Assembly (NCBI GenBank): GCA_028818705.1
Contig: JAPPNJ010000028.1
Coordinates: forward strand, 1-33,217
Source of the DNA: Candidatus Poribacteria bacterium
Lineage (GTDB): Bacteria > Poribacteria > WGA-4E > WGA-3G
Direction: 5' to 3'
Length of the DNA: 33,217 bases
Shown one piece after another: positions 16,185 to 24,638 of this stretch. The position numbers were made by a program, and so were the translations under genes. Below the pieces are notes generated by a model. It searched no databases and was not told where the DNA came from. It saw only the letters and a program-made list of their open reading frames with translations. Position 1 is the stretch's first letter; each line of letters begins with the position of its first letter.

Positions 16185-16308
16185 AATGTTAGCACCAATC
16201 CGCAGGTGTACTTGGGTAATAAATATTATCCTAAATAACAGTGGTCACTCACAAAGAAAGCAGGTATACGAGTTAGTTGATAAAGGTTGTGAAGTGCTAC
16301 CGTTTATT
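16185..16308. other. Intergenic spacer, nothing recognised
   Basis: This 124-nt AT-rich spacer lies between the acidic protein gene and the IS remnant. I see no hairpin terminator and no reading frame worth calling. Confidence 0.4.
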
Positions 16309-17062
16309 CAGACCAAAATTTAGCAAAGTTAAGACAAGTTTTGTTGCTGAAATTCCACAGGCATCAAATAGCCTAACGCTGAGTGAGGGCGTTTGTGATT
16401 ATACACCTGTGTGATAAAATGCCCAATACGGGCTCTCGCTTCATAGATGTCCTCATAGGCGTTGAGATGAACTTCTTCTTCCTTGAGGGTGCGGATAAGT
16501 CTTTCAGCATATCCGTTCTCCCAAGGACACCCTCTCCGGGCAACTGAGATCTCAATGCCATGATGCCTAAGCAGTGAGATATAAGCATTTGAAAGATACT
16601 GAACACCTTGATCAGAATGATGGATCTCAGGGACACTTTGACATAATGCCGTCTCTAAGGGGTTCAACGTCAGAGATTGCGTCAAGTGTTAACTGATATG
16701 CCACCCTCTGATTATGTGAGTGAAGACATCCATAAGTAGACAAACATAGATGAAGTGTCCTTTGAGACGAACGTAGGTAATATCGCCCACCCAGACTTGA
16801 TCACATCAGGAGATGTCAAGGTTTTCAAGGCGATTGCTCCAGGGACGCACACCGTCAATGGAGTTCGTGGTTTGACAGACACGTTTGACTGAGCTGAGGT
16901 TGTGTCGTCGGCAGACTTCCGCTTGGGAACTTTCACCGCTAAGGGCCTCAAGCACAACTTCTGCTTTAAACTTAGCAGTGAAGTTTCTTCGTTTCGCCAT
17001 CGGAATGCCCCTTTCAAGTGTGATTGTGATTATATCACAATCTTCCTTTAGGGAGTGGTCTA
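16309..17062 (-). mobile_element. Degenerate IS3-family insertion sequence
   Basis: This is the remains of an IS3-type element of about 750 bp, shorter than the usual 1.2-1.5 kb. The proposed ends share AGACCA (16310-16315, and complement 17056-17061), but the rest of the inverted repeats match poorly, so the borders are approximate. Just inside the right end, GATTGTGAT-TAT-ATCACAATC (17022-17042) is a perfect palindrome overlapping a TATAAT box on the minus strand, probably the old transposase promoter. Confidence 0.7.
16329..17000 (-). pseudogene. IS3-family transposase remnant (OrfA-OrfB, internally deleted)
   Basis: The frame starts at 17000 (AAGGGG 7 nt upstream) with the OrfA helix-turn-helix MAKRRNFTAKFKAEVVLEAL ... 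SQAEVCRRHNLS. It then runs directly into late OrfB sequence, so the middle of the element, with the leucine zipper and the start of the integrase domain, is deleted. OrfB retains DQVWVGDITYVRLKGHFIYV (first Asp of DDE), HHSDQGVQYLS (second Asp) and ENGYAERLIRTLKEEEV (Glu). Two in-frame stops interrupt it: a TGA just before DQVWVGD and a TAA after RGWHIS. It cannot make transposase. Confidence 0.88.
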
Positions 17063-17108
17063 AAAAACCGTAGGCAGTACAGTTACGCATGCTCAAAATC
17101 ACAGACCT

Positions 17109-17136
17109 CGTAGGGGCAAGGTCCCCTTGCCCGCGT
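17109..17136. repeat. Short palindromic intergenic repeat, copy 2
   Basis: GGGCAAGG (17114-17121), TCC, CCTTGCCC (17125-17132) forms an 8-bp stem within CGTAGGGGCAAGGT...CCGCG. It is similar in flanks and layout to the palindrome at 7536-7562. It stands between the IS remnant and the protease promoter. Confidence 0.55.
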
Positions 17137-17195
17137 TAAGACCCTCCTATCTACAACTGTGACGAAACTTTACACATCCTATCCGAATTATCTGT

Positions 17196-17224
17196 TTGAC
17201 ATCTCACCTGCAAATTGGTATCAT
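17196..17224 (+). promoter_or_regulatory. Promoter of protease gene A
   Basis: A perfect TTGACA (17196-17201), a 17-nt spacer and TATCAT (17219-17224). The same arrangement, TTGACA-17-TATACT, precedes the paralog at 21139-21167, with ATCCGAATTAT shared just upstream of both. The conservation and ideal spacing make this a strong call. It shows that the longer frame opening at 17196 begins in the -35 box and cannot be the translation start. Confidence 0.75.
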
Positions 17225-17270
17225 CATAGGCAAAATTTTACGTAATTTCCAAATCAGAAAGGAAAAAAAA

Positions 17271-19400
17271 TTGTATAAAAAACTTTTTTCAGTATGTGTT
17301 TTTGTAGTCACAATTCTAACTTTAGCGCAGTTCGCAGCAGCCGATTATACCCTCACCAACGGTACGAATGAGACTGTATGGGTAGCATACTCCAGATGGC
17401 TGCCTGCTAATGGCAATTGGCCAGAGGGTTGGAGGACCCAAGGTTGGTATAAAATCGAGCCCGGTCAACGTAAAGTCTTGAGAGTTCCGCAGCGTAATCC
17501 GTGGGTGTATATCCGAGTAATAAACACGAATGGTGAAGTGAAACCTCCCAACCATGCAACAAAAGACAAGGCTCCATTTTGGATACATCCGTCAGAGGCT
17601 TTTACGGCGGTGGAAACAAGTGAAGGTGACTTTTTAAGGAGTGAGCCCGGCCGGTGGAGTTTGAAGACAGTTAATTTTTATGAATACCGAAACGGCGGTT
17701 CACATACTATTGTTGATGAACCTCGTCTTCCAGATCTTCCAGCACCGGAAATCTACAATCAGGCAATGCCATCTGTGGTATGGATAGCAACATCCGACGG
17801 TGACTGGTTGGGTAAAGGGAGTGGCGTTTTGATTGACAAAGCGCGTCGGCTTGTCGTTACCAACGCACATGTTGTCCAAGACGCTGAATTGATATCTGTG
17901 TTTTTTCCGTTTAGACAGAGCGGACGCTTGGTGAAAGATGAAGATTTCTATTTTAAAAATAGGGAGTGGCTTGATCGGCGGGGTTTTCATACCAGCGTGC
18001 GGATCATCGCGAAAAATATTAGAAATGACTTAGCAATCCTCCAACTTGCAGACCTTCCGACTAATGCCCGTGAGATTAAGCACGACTTCAGCAGGGACGT
18101 TGAAGATAACATGAAACGGGGCGATAAAGTTCATATCTTGGGGAATCCTGGGGAACAGTTGTGGAACTGGGACGAAGGAACGTTCCTACGGAGCGGGCAA
18201 AATTGTTTGCCAAGCGGCGGGGACTGCTTAATAATGGAAGTTGGTGTGCGCGGTGGGAATAGCGGAGGACCAGTGCTCAATGGACAAGGGACACTTATCG
18301 GAATCATTACTGCTACAGATCATGAAACTGCAGGATTCGCAGCTCCTTCAAGAAACATAAAGGCATTGCTGAATGGGGTTCCTGCTGATCTGCCACCTGT
18401 ACCGCCGCAACAGATACCGCCGCAACAGATCCACCCCAAACGGACCTTCAAGATTAGAAATCAAACGGGTGTTACGATACCTTATCAAATCCTGTGGTCA
18501 AATAACGATGATTGGCAGTCATCTTCTCTTGAAACAGGTTTTATCAGGACTCACACGTCGAGCGGACAGAATGTTCTCTCAGGTTATCCAAAAATCCGTT
18601 TTGATCATATCGCTGGCGATGGACAGCAGGTTACTTACCGCACTTACGCATTGGAAACCGTGCTATTTCGCGAGAATAACAACGACCATGCCCCCGCTTA
18701 TCGTTTTGAGTATAACCAATGGGGAAATAGATTAGACCTTCTCAAGGGGGCAGCCCCTACCGTCTACCCCAAACGGACCTTCAAGATTAGAAATCAAACG
18801 GGTGTTACGATATCTTATCAAATCCTGTGGTCAAATAGCGATGATTGGCAATCATCTTCTCTTGAAACAGGTTTTATCAGGACTCACACGTCGAGCGGAC
18901 AGAATGTTCTCTCAGGTTATCCAAAAATCCGTTTTGATCATATCGCTGGTGATGGACGGGTTACCTATCTTGTTTACAATTTGGAGAGTGCTAACGCGAA
19001 CGCTAACGTCGCCCCCACTTATCGTTTCGAGTATAACCAACGGGGAGATAGGTTAGACCTTTACCGGGATGGATTCGCGGCTCCTGCCTTATCAACAGTT
19101 AGTCCGGAGGAAACAACTTTATCGTTCAACTATCCCAATCCATTCAATCCCGAAACATGGATCCCCTATCAACTCTCCAAACCTGCCGAAGTTACAGTGA
19201 CTATCCACGCAGCCGACGGCCGCTTAATTCGCACCCTGGTGTTAGGACATCAACCCGCGGGAATATATCAGAGCAAAAGCCGGGCAGCATATTGGGATGG
19301 GAAAAATGAACTCGGTGAGTCTGTGGCAAGCGGTGTCTATTTCTATACGCTCAAAGCCGGTGATTTCACCGCCACACGGAAGATGCTGATTCGGAAGTAG
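17271..19400 (+). CDS. Secreted trypsin-like serine protease with FlgD-like tail, copy A
   Basis: A TTG start at 17271 (AGAAAGGA upstream) gives 709 residues with a clean signal peptide ending near 24 (LTLAQFAAA). Residues 25-148 (NETVWVAYSRW ... WYKIEPGQRKVLRV) resemble DUF1036-type domains. Residues 163-375 are a trypsin-like protease with H200 (TNAHVV), D253 (NDLAIL) and S331 (GNSGGPV), all intact. Two copies of a repeat of about 110 residues (KRTFKIRNQTGVTI ... GYPKIRFDHIAGDG) follow. The end is a FlgD-like / type-IX-style sorting domain (NYPNPFNPETWIPYQLS ... GVYFYTLKAGDFTATRKML). Extracellular or surface proteolysis is expected; targets unknown. The AAA/nuclease gene follows after 76 nt. 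Confidence 0.88.
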   Translation: MYKKLFSVCVFVVTILTLAQFAAADYTLTNGTNETVWVAYSRWLPANGNWPEGWRTQGWYKIEPGQRKVLRVPQRNPWVYIRVINTNGEVKPPNHATKDKAPFWIHPSEAFTAVETSEGDFLRSEPGRWSLKTVNFYEYRNGGSHTIVDEPRLPDLPAPEIYNQAMPSVVWIATSDGDWLGKGSGVLIDKARRLVVTNAHVVQDAELISVFFPFRQSGRLVKDEDFYFKNREWLDRRGFHTSVRIIAKNIRNDLAILQLADLPTNAREIKHDFSRDVEDNMKRGDKVHILGNPGEQLWNWDEGTFLRSGQNCLPSGGDCLIMEVGVRGGNSGGPVLNGQGTLIGIITATDHETAGFAAPSRNIKALLNGVPADLPPVPPQQIPPQQIHPKRTFKIRNQTGVTIPYQILWSNNDDWQSSSLETGFIRTHTSSGQNVLSGYPKIRFDHIAGDGQQVTYRTYALETVLFRENNNDHAPAYRFEYNQWGNRLDLLKGAAPTVYPKRTFKIRNQTGVTISYQILWSNSDDWQSSSLETGFIRTHTSSGQNVLSGYPKIRFDHIAGDGRVTYLVYNLESANANANVAPTYRFEYNQRGDRLDLYRDGFAAPALSTVSPEETTLSFNYPNPFNPETWIPYQLSKPAEVTVTIHAADGRLIRTLVLGHQPAGIYQSKSRAAYWDGKNELGESVASGVYFYTLKAGDFTATRKMLIRK
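18431..18957 (+). repeat. Internal direct repeat in protease A
   Basis: The segments 18431-18622 and 18765-18957 encode the same module and differ at only a handful of bases by eye. Protease B has one copy of the module, in a more diverged form. This points to a recent unit duplication within gene A. Confidence 0.85.
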
Positions 19401-19476
19401 ATTTCTGGTTAGATGTGGGTTTTTGGACGGCAATGTGATACGATATAGTTAAGAGGGCAGCCACAAGGGGAGACAA

Positions 19477-21102
19477 ATGAGAAGTTTTGGCACCTACGGA
19501 CGTGTGCGTCCTGAGCAGCATTATCTTGTCCAGCGCGTTGCGGAAATCGCTGATTTTATCAACCGCATCAAAGCCGGCAGGTACGTTGTGCTCTTCGCCC
19601 CACGTCAGACCGGTAAGACTACCTTTTTCCGCTTGGCACTTGGTGCACTCACCGCAGAAGATCCAACCTATTTCCCGATTCAGTTGGATTTCCAAATGAT
19701 GCGAAACGCCACACCTGCTATTTTTTATGACCGGTTCTACCAAATGATTTGCATGCAAATTGAGAGTGTCTTCCAAAAACGCGGTGGCATACCTTCCGAG
19801 GCCTTAACGCAATTTTTGGCGAACACAACGATAACTGATGATTTTTCGATGCTGCTGTTTTTTCAGCAGCTCGGAAGTTTATTGGATAGCGGTTCGCACA
19901 ACGGTGTACCTGCTTTCAAAAAGGTCGTGCTCCTCATTGACGAGTTTGATGGCATCCCGCGGGCTGTAGTGAGTGATTTTCTGTATTCGCTCCGCCAGAT
20001 TTATCTCTCTGAGGAGATGCAATATCCGCACAGCGTAGGCATCGTAGGCGTTAAAAGTATCGCGCAGCTCAACTATGACAGATCGGTCTCACCGTTCAAT
20101 ATCCAAGATGAATTCAGATTGCCGAACTTCACGCGTGAACAGGTCCAAGAACTCTTCCAACAGTATACCGATGAAAGCGGACAAGCCTTCGCGCTGGATG
20201 TTATCAAGGCACTCCATAAACAGACGGCTGGACAGCCTTTCCTTGTTAACAGATTCGCACAAATACTGACAGAGGAATTGGGTATCCCTAAAACCGAAAC
20301 ACTTACCATGGCGGACTTTGCAAAGGCACATAAGCAACTCCTGATGGAAGGAAACACCAACATTGATCACTTGCGAACTAACGTCCGTCGTGACCTCCGT
20401 TTTGAAAAAATCCTGATGCAAATCGCTTCTTATGAAAGCGGGGTCCCTTTCAATCCCGATGATGCTCTCATGAATGAACTCGTCACTTATGGCGTTATCG
20501 CAGCGAACGCTGACGGTATGTGTGAGATCGTCAACCTGATTTATCAACATCGCATCTTACAAATATTCAAACCGACTTTCAATGGACTTGAGCATACTTA
20601 CTTCCCTGAAGATAGTGGTATGAATTTTATTGATTACCTCACACCGACAGGTCAACTTGAGATGGAGCCGCTTCTGGACAACTTCTGTTCATTCATTGCC
20701 CGTGCGGGGTTCCGTGTTCTACAGGTGCCGAATACGCCGCGGGAATACGTCGGTCAGCACCTGCTTTATGCGTATCTGGACCACTTCGTTCGGGTTGTGG
20801 GTGCGGCTATGTTTCTTGAGGTCCAAACGGGACGTGGGCGGATAGACCTGTTACTACTCCATAACCAGCGAAAATATATCATTGAGACTAAGATATGGGA
20901 GGGTTCTCGGTACTATGAGTCAGGCAAGAAACAACTTGCGGCGTATATGAAATTGGAAGATGCTGTAGCGGGGTATTACATCGTATTTGATCATCGTCGG
21001 AATCCGGAGGCGCGTGTGGAGACAGAAATGGTTGAGGGTATGGCAATTCGGAGTTATGTGATTCCCGTGGTCCAAGAACAACCTTCATCTGTCTCAGGAT
21101 AG
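19477..21102 (+). CDS. AAA-ATPase fused to PD-(D/E)XK nuclease-like domain
   Basis: This 541-residue protein is intact. The N-terminal P-loop ATPase has Walker A at 41-49 (APRQTGKTT) and Walker B at 151-156 (VLLIDE), in the style of AAA-like (AAA_35-type) proteins. A winged-helix-like middle follows. The C-terminal domain has a PD-(D/E)XK pattern: D457 (GRGRIDLLLL) and E470-x-K472 (YIIETKIW), then a downstream Q/Y helix (GKKQLAAYMKLE). It probably couples ATP hydrolysis to nucleic-acid cleavage; whether it is a defence, mobile or housekeeping gene cannot be told. It lies between the two protease copies, and a broken copy is at 13775-14989. GGGGAGA precedes the ATG. It lacks a signal peptide and is cytoplasmic, unlike its neighbours. 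Confidence 0.85.
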   Translation: MRSFGTYGRVRPEQHYLVQRVAEIADFINRIKAGRYVVLFAPRQTGKTTFFRLALGALTAEDPTYFPIQLDFQMMRNATPAIFYDRFYQMICMQIESVFQKRGGIPSEALTQFLANTTITDDFSMLLFFQQLGSLLDSGSHNGVPAFKKVVLLIDEFDGIPRAVVSDFLYSLRQIYLSEEMQYPHSVGIVGVKSIAQLNYDRSVSPFNIQDEFRLPNFTREQVQELFQQYTDESGQAFALDVIKALHKQTAGQPFLVNRFAQILTEELGIPKTETLTMADFAKAHKQLLMEGNTNIDHLRTNVRRDLRFEKILMQIASYESGVPFNPDDALMNELVTYGVIAANADGMCEIVNLIYQHRILQIFKPTFNGLEHTYFPEDSGMNFIDYLTPTGQLEMEPLLDNFCSFIARAGFRVLQVPNTPREYVGQHLLYAYLDHFVRVVGAAMFLEVQTGRGRIDLLLLHNQRKYIIETKIWEGSRYYESGKKQLAAYMKLEDAVAGYYIVFDHRRNPEARVETEMVEGMAIRSYVIPVVQEQPSSVSG

Positions 21103-21138
21103 CGTTGCAAGTTTGAATGAATTGTGCATCCGAATTAT

Positions 21139-21167
21139 TTGACATCTGGCATAGGATTCGGTATACT
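21139..21167 (+). promoter_or_regulatory. Promoter of protease gene B
   Basis: TTGACA (21139-21144), a 17-nt spacer and TATACT (21162-21167), the same layout as the promoter of protease gene A. It lies 36 nt after the nuclease stop, so gene B need not depend on read-through. Confidence 0.75.
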
Positions 21168-21213
21168 GTGCGGAAAAAACTGGACGTGGGTCCAAAATCC
21201 GAAGGGAACACGG

Positions 21214-23004
21214 TTGTATAAGAAACTTTTTCTCATATCCATTTTTGTAACAGCAATCCTAACTTTAGCGCAGTTCGCAGCAGCCGATTATACCCTCACT
21301 AACGGTACAAGGGAGACTGTATGGGTAGCATACTCCAGATGGCTCCCCGCTAACGGCAATTGGCCAGAGGGTTGGAGGACACAAGGTTGGTCCAAAATCG
21401 AGCCCGGTCAGCGTGAAGTCTTGAGAGTTCCGTTGCATAATCCGTGGGTGTATATCCGAGTAATAAACACGAATGGTGAAGTGAAACCACCCGACCATGC
21501 GACAAGAGACAAGGCTCCATTCTGGATACATCCTGTCCAGCCTTTCACAGTTGTGGAGACACCTGAGGGTGATTTCTTAAAGAGCGATCGCGTTCGGGAG
21601 AATTTAAGACAAGCTAATTTTTATGAATACCGAAACCGTGGTTTACATACTATTATCGATGTGCCGTGGACCCCGGACATCTCAGCACAGCAAATCTACG
21701 ATCAGGCAATGCCATCTGTGGTATGGATACAGATTGTTCAATCGGACGGATCCCAAGCAAAAGGAAGTGGAGCCTTAATTGACAGGAAACGTAAACTCGT
21801 TGTTACGAATGAACATGTCGTAAGAGGTGCTCAGGATATATATGTATTTTTTCCATGGCAGGACACGAACGGATATTTGCGAAAAAATATCGGATTCTAT
21901 CTGGAAAATCGGAAATGGCTTGAAATTGGAGGCTACATGACCAACGGACGAGTCATTGCACAAGATGTTAGGGATGATTTAGCAATCCTCCAACTTGCCG
22001 ACATCCCGGCGAATGCCCGTGAGATTAAGCACGATTTCAGCAGAAATATTGAGGATAGTATGAGAGAAGGCGATAAGGTCCACATCTTAGGGAACCCAGA
22101 GGATCGACTGTGGAATTGGACCGTGGGAACTTTTCAACAACCCTGGAGAGGAGAGTGTTTGCCAAGCGGAGGTGCGTGTTTAATCATAGAAGCTGACGTG
22201 CACCCAGGTAATAGCGGAGGACCCGTCCTCAATGGTCAAGGCAGACTCATCGGAATCCTTACTGCCGGAACAGAGGAAGCTGCATCTGCTGCCGCGCCTG
22301 CGAGAAACGTAAAAGCATTGTTGAATAGTGTTCCCGCCATTTTGCCTGCTATACCGCCCCAACAGGTCTATCCGAAACGGACATTCAAGATTATAAATGA
22401 CACCGGGGTTACCGTGCCTTATCAAATTAAGTGGTCAAATAACAGCGATTGGGCCCCAGAATCTCTTGAAACAGGTTTTATCATGACGCTCTGGTCGGGT
22501 GGACAAAATATTCCTCCAGGTTACCCGAAAATCCGATTCGATCACATCGCGGGTGATGCACAAGTTACCTACCGTGTTTACAATTTGGAGACTGCTATCG
22601 GGAACACTAACGTCGCTCCTATGTATCGTTTTGAGTTTAATCAAAGAGGAGATAGGTTAGACCTTTACCGGGATGGATTCGCGGCTCCTGCCTTATCAAC
22701 AGTTAGTCCGGAGGAAACAACTTTATCGTTCAACTATCCCAATCCATTCAATCCCGAAACATGGATCCCCTATCAACTCTCCAAACCTGCCGAAGTTACA
22801 GTGACTATCCACGCAGCCGACGGCCGCTTAATTCGCACCCTGGTGTTAGGACATCAACCCGCGGGAATATATCAGAGCAAAAGCCGGGCAGCATATTGGG
22901 ATGGGAAAAATGAACTCGGTGAGTCTGTGGCAAGCGGTGTCTATTTCTATACGCTCAAAGCCGGTGATTTCACCGCCACACGGAAGATGCTGATTAGAAA
23001 GTAG
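21214..23004 (+). CDS. Secreted trypsin-like serine protease with FlgD-like tail, copy B
   Basis: A TTG start at 21214 (GAAGGGA about 7 nt before) gives 596 residues with a signal peptide matching copy A. The upstream GTG at 21124 lies before the promoter and is rejected. The DUF1036-like domain (25-148) is very similar to copy A. The protease domain is more diverged but keeps H201 (TNEHVV), D255 (DDLAIL) and S334 (GNSGGPV). There is only one KRTFKI repeat module against two in copy A. The FlgD-like tail is identical to copy A at the DNA level for 348 bp. Surface or extracellular location is expected. Confidence 0.88.
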   Translation: MYKKLFLISIFVTAILTLAQFAAADYTLTNGTRETVWVAYSRWLPANGNWPEGWRTQGWSKIEPGQREVLRVPLHNPWVYIRVINTNGEVKPPDHATRDKAPFWIHPVQPFTVVETPEGDFLKSDRVRENLRQANFYEYRNRGLHTIIDVPWTPDISAQQIYDQAMPSVVWIQIVQSDGSQAKGSGALIDRKRKLVVTNEHVVRGAQDIYVFFPWQDTNGYLRKNIGFYLENRKWLEIGGYMTNGRVIAQDVRDDLAILQLADIPANAREIKHDFSRNIEDSMREGDKVHILGNPEDRLWNWTVGTFQQPWRGECLPSGGACLIIEADVHPGNSGGPVLNGQGRLIGILTAGTEEAASAAAPARNVKALLNSVPAILPAIPPQQVYPKRTFKIINDTGVTVPYQIKWSNNSDWAPESLETGFIMTLWSGGQNIPPGYPKIRFDHIAGDAQVTYRVYNLETAIGNTNVAPMYRFEFNQRGDRLDLYRDGFAAPALSTVSPEETTLSFNYPNPFNPETWIPYQLSKPAEVTVTIHAADGRLIRTLVLGHQPAGIYQSKSRAAYWDGKNELGESVASGVYFYTLKAGDFTATRKMLIRK

Positions 23005-23068
23005 TGATGAGTTGTTAGTTGTAGGTTATTAACAACACCCTTGAATTATCTGGGAGGGACCATCTAAA

Positions 23069-23299
23069 ATGGAGAGTGCCCACCTTATCAATCACGAAGA
23101 AATGAGCGAGATCGTTAGGGAAGTGCGCGAAATACGCCATAAAATCTCTGCAGAATGTGGACATGATCTCGAACGGTTAATTGCTTATCACAAAGAAATA
23201 GAGAAAGAATTGCGGAAGTCCGGGAAATATAAGTTCGCCAAATCCCCCGAAGGGAAAACTAAACCTCCAGAATCCGATAGTACTGAAGCCGCGGATTAA
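23069..23299 (+). CDS. Small helical protein, possibly antitoxin-like
   Basis: This is a 76-residue charged, helical protein (MSEIVREVREIRHKISAECGHDLERLIAYHKEIEKELRKSG in outline), with GGGAGGG ahead of the ATG. The EVREIRHKIS...GHDLERL pattern resembles short proteins often found near toxin-antitoxin genes, but no toxin partner is adjacent: the next gene is convergent and of a different kind. It has no signal peptide, so it is probably cytoplasmic. Function unknown. Confidence 0.6.
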   Translation: MESAHLINHEEMSEIVREVREIRHKISAECGHDLERLIAYHKEIEKELRKSGKYKFAKSPEGKTKPPESDSTEAAD

Positions 23300-23322
23300 G
23301 GAAATCACAAGCACAAGATAGA

Positions 23323-24498
23323 TTATCGCCTCGCATGTTGCGATTTCGCAGGCGCACTGTATCTAACATCAAGATGTGGTGTTTCCAACCTAACATGCCC
23401 TTGAATACGTGAAGTCAGGCAACTTTCCAGCGCACCGCTCACGATCAACGTCCGTTCCGCCGGATACGGTGCAATACCCGTTTCAAAAAGTTCTTCAATC
23501 TTGGCGATAAGACACGCAGAATAGGTGACGTTCGGGGTGGGTGTTAGGAAAAACTGTGTTGACACCGGCACCTGTTCGTCCTTCAGTTGTGCAGCGAAGC
23601 AGTAATCTCGCACAGCACCGTTAAGCATCAGCAAGGTCGCACGCAAGCCGTCGTTATATTCAATGAAATAGGCAGATGGGTTTTCGACAAGTCGCTGGAG
23701 TTCGCCAGTGCCAAGCAAATCCTGCGTTCTACCATCTTCAACCGTCAAGCCGCACGGTGTATCGCTGCGAGAGAGCGCAGCTTCTAAAAGCGCATGCGAC
23801 CAACGTTCTTCTTCGCCTGTTTGCCAGACGGCATCACCGTCGATGAGTTGCACGGCAGCGACCCCGGTTTCGCCACCTTTTCGGCGTTCTATCATGCACT
23901 GCATCGCTTCCAAGGCGTGATAATCCATAGGATCCGAACCGCCAACCCCTACCATGAGCGCCTCTTCTATTTCGCACTCCAACGGCAATTCGACATCTGG
24001 CAATCGCCATGTGACAGGTAACGATGAGCCTGCCAAAACCCCAAAACCGAGGCGATGTCCGTCGTCCACCATCTCTTTTGCTTTCTCGAAACTATAGGAG
24101 AGATGTTTGTCGTTATAGATAGGCACAGCACGACCGTCTGCCTCAAAAACTTTGACGCATTCCTTGAAAAATTCGTACCGTGGGTAAAGCACTTGGTTTT
24201 TCTCATTGTGTGGATAATCGCCGTGTTCCCCGATGAGGAGGACGGCATCTACAGCGAGTTCGTCGCTACCACAACGGAGGGCTTCAGCAATAGTCGGATA
24301 GACGGAGAAACCGAATTCTCTTGCCCGATCGATGCTCTGATCACCTTCTGGCTTCTGATCGACAAAGAGTGAGACGACCTTCATATTCGGACGATGCCAT
24401 CTACCCTCAGTCGGATAACCGACGAGAAACCGATCGGCGAAGTGCTGTGCGTGTGATAGGTAACGATAGATAGTAGCAATAACAGCAATCCTTTTCAT
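23323..24498 (-). CDS. Conserved protein of unknown function, paralog 1
   Basis: This 391-residue protein shares these blocks with the adjacent paralog: ATIY then SHAQH (7-18), YPTIAEAL, LIGEHG, NEK, YPRYE, NDKHLS, AGSSLPVTWR, YHALE, MQCM.ERR, GGE.GV and RWS. I recall close relatives in planctomycetes annotated only as hypothetical. The N-terminal IAVIATIY could begin a Rossmann-like domain, and the conserved His/Glu/Asp clusters suggest an enzyme. No signal peptide. A structured leader element precedes the start, with AAGGA 11 nt before the ATG. Confidence 0.82.
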   Translation of the reverse strand: MKRIAVIATIYRYLSHAQHFADRFLVGYPTEGRWHRPNMKVVSLFVDQKPEGDQSIDRAREFGFSVYPTIAEALRCGSDELAVDAVLLIGEHGDYPHNEKNQVLYPRYEFFKECVKVFEADGRAVPIYNDKHLSYSFEKAKEMVDDGHRLGFGVLAGSSLPVTWRLPDVELPLECEIEEALMVGVGGSDPMDYHALEAMQCMIERRKGGETGVAAVQLIDGDAVWQTGEEERWSHALLEAALSRSDTPCGLTVEDGRTQDLLGTGELQRLVENPSAYFIEYNDGLRATLLMLNGAVRDYCFAAQLKDEQVPVSTQFFLTPTPNVTYSACLIAKIEELFETGIAPYPAERTLIVSGALESCLTSRIQGHVRLETPHLDVRYSAPAKSQHARR

Positions 24499-24583
24499 AT
24501 TTCTAATTTTCCTTACGGTTAAACAACCGGGATTTGGACTTTGACGTTCATTTGGAAAAATCCGCCCTCCATTACATTACGGG
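24499..24583 (-). promoter_or_regulatory. Structured leader element, copy B
   Basis: On the minus strand: hairpin GCCC (24583-24580) / GGGC (24566-24563) with loop GTAATGTAATGGA, then GCGGATTT. AAAGTCCAAATCCCGGT follows, then CCGT (24517-24514), which can still pair with GCGG through a G-U pair. AAGGA lies 11 nt before the ATG at 24498. Compared with copy C, the hairpin shows a compensatory C-G to T-A change. Confidence 0.6.
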
Positions 24584-24638
24584 CTACGGTTTTTGCTAAG
24601 AAGAAGTATTGACTATGCTGGTGATGGCCTTCAATACC

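Noticed and set aside
17196..17270. N-terminal extension of protease A
   Set aside because: It overlaps a strong conserved promoter and would bury the signal peptide.
13815..21102. A complete phage-defence island
   Set aside because: Only the AAA/nuclease gene fits that idea; no methylase, partner effector or phage genes are present, and the neighbours are secreted proteins.
23069..23299. Antitoxin of a toxin-antitoxin pair
   Set aside because: The size and helical character fit, but no adjacent toxin gene exists, so it is left as a small unknown protein.
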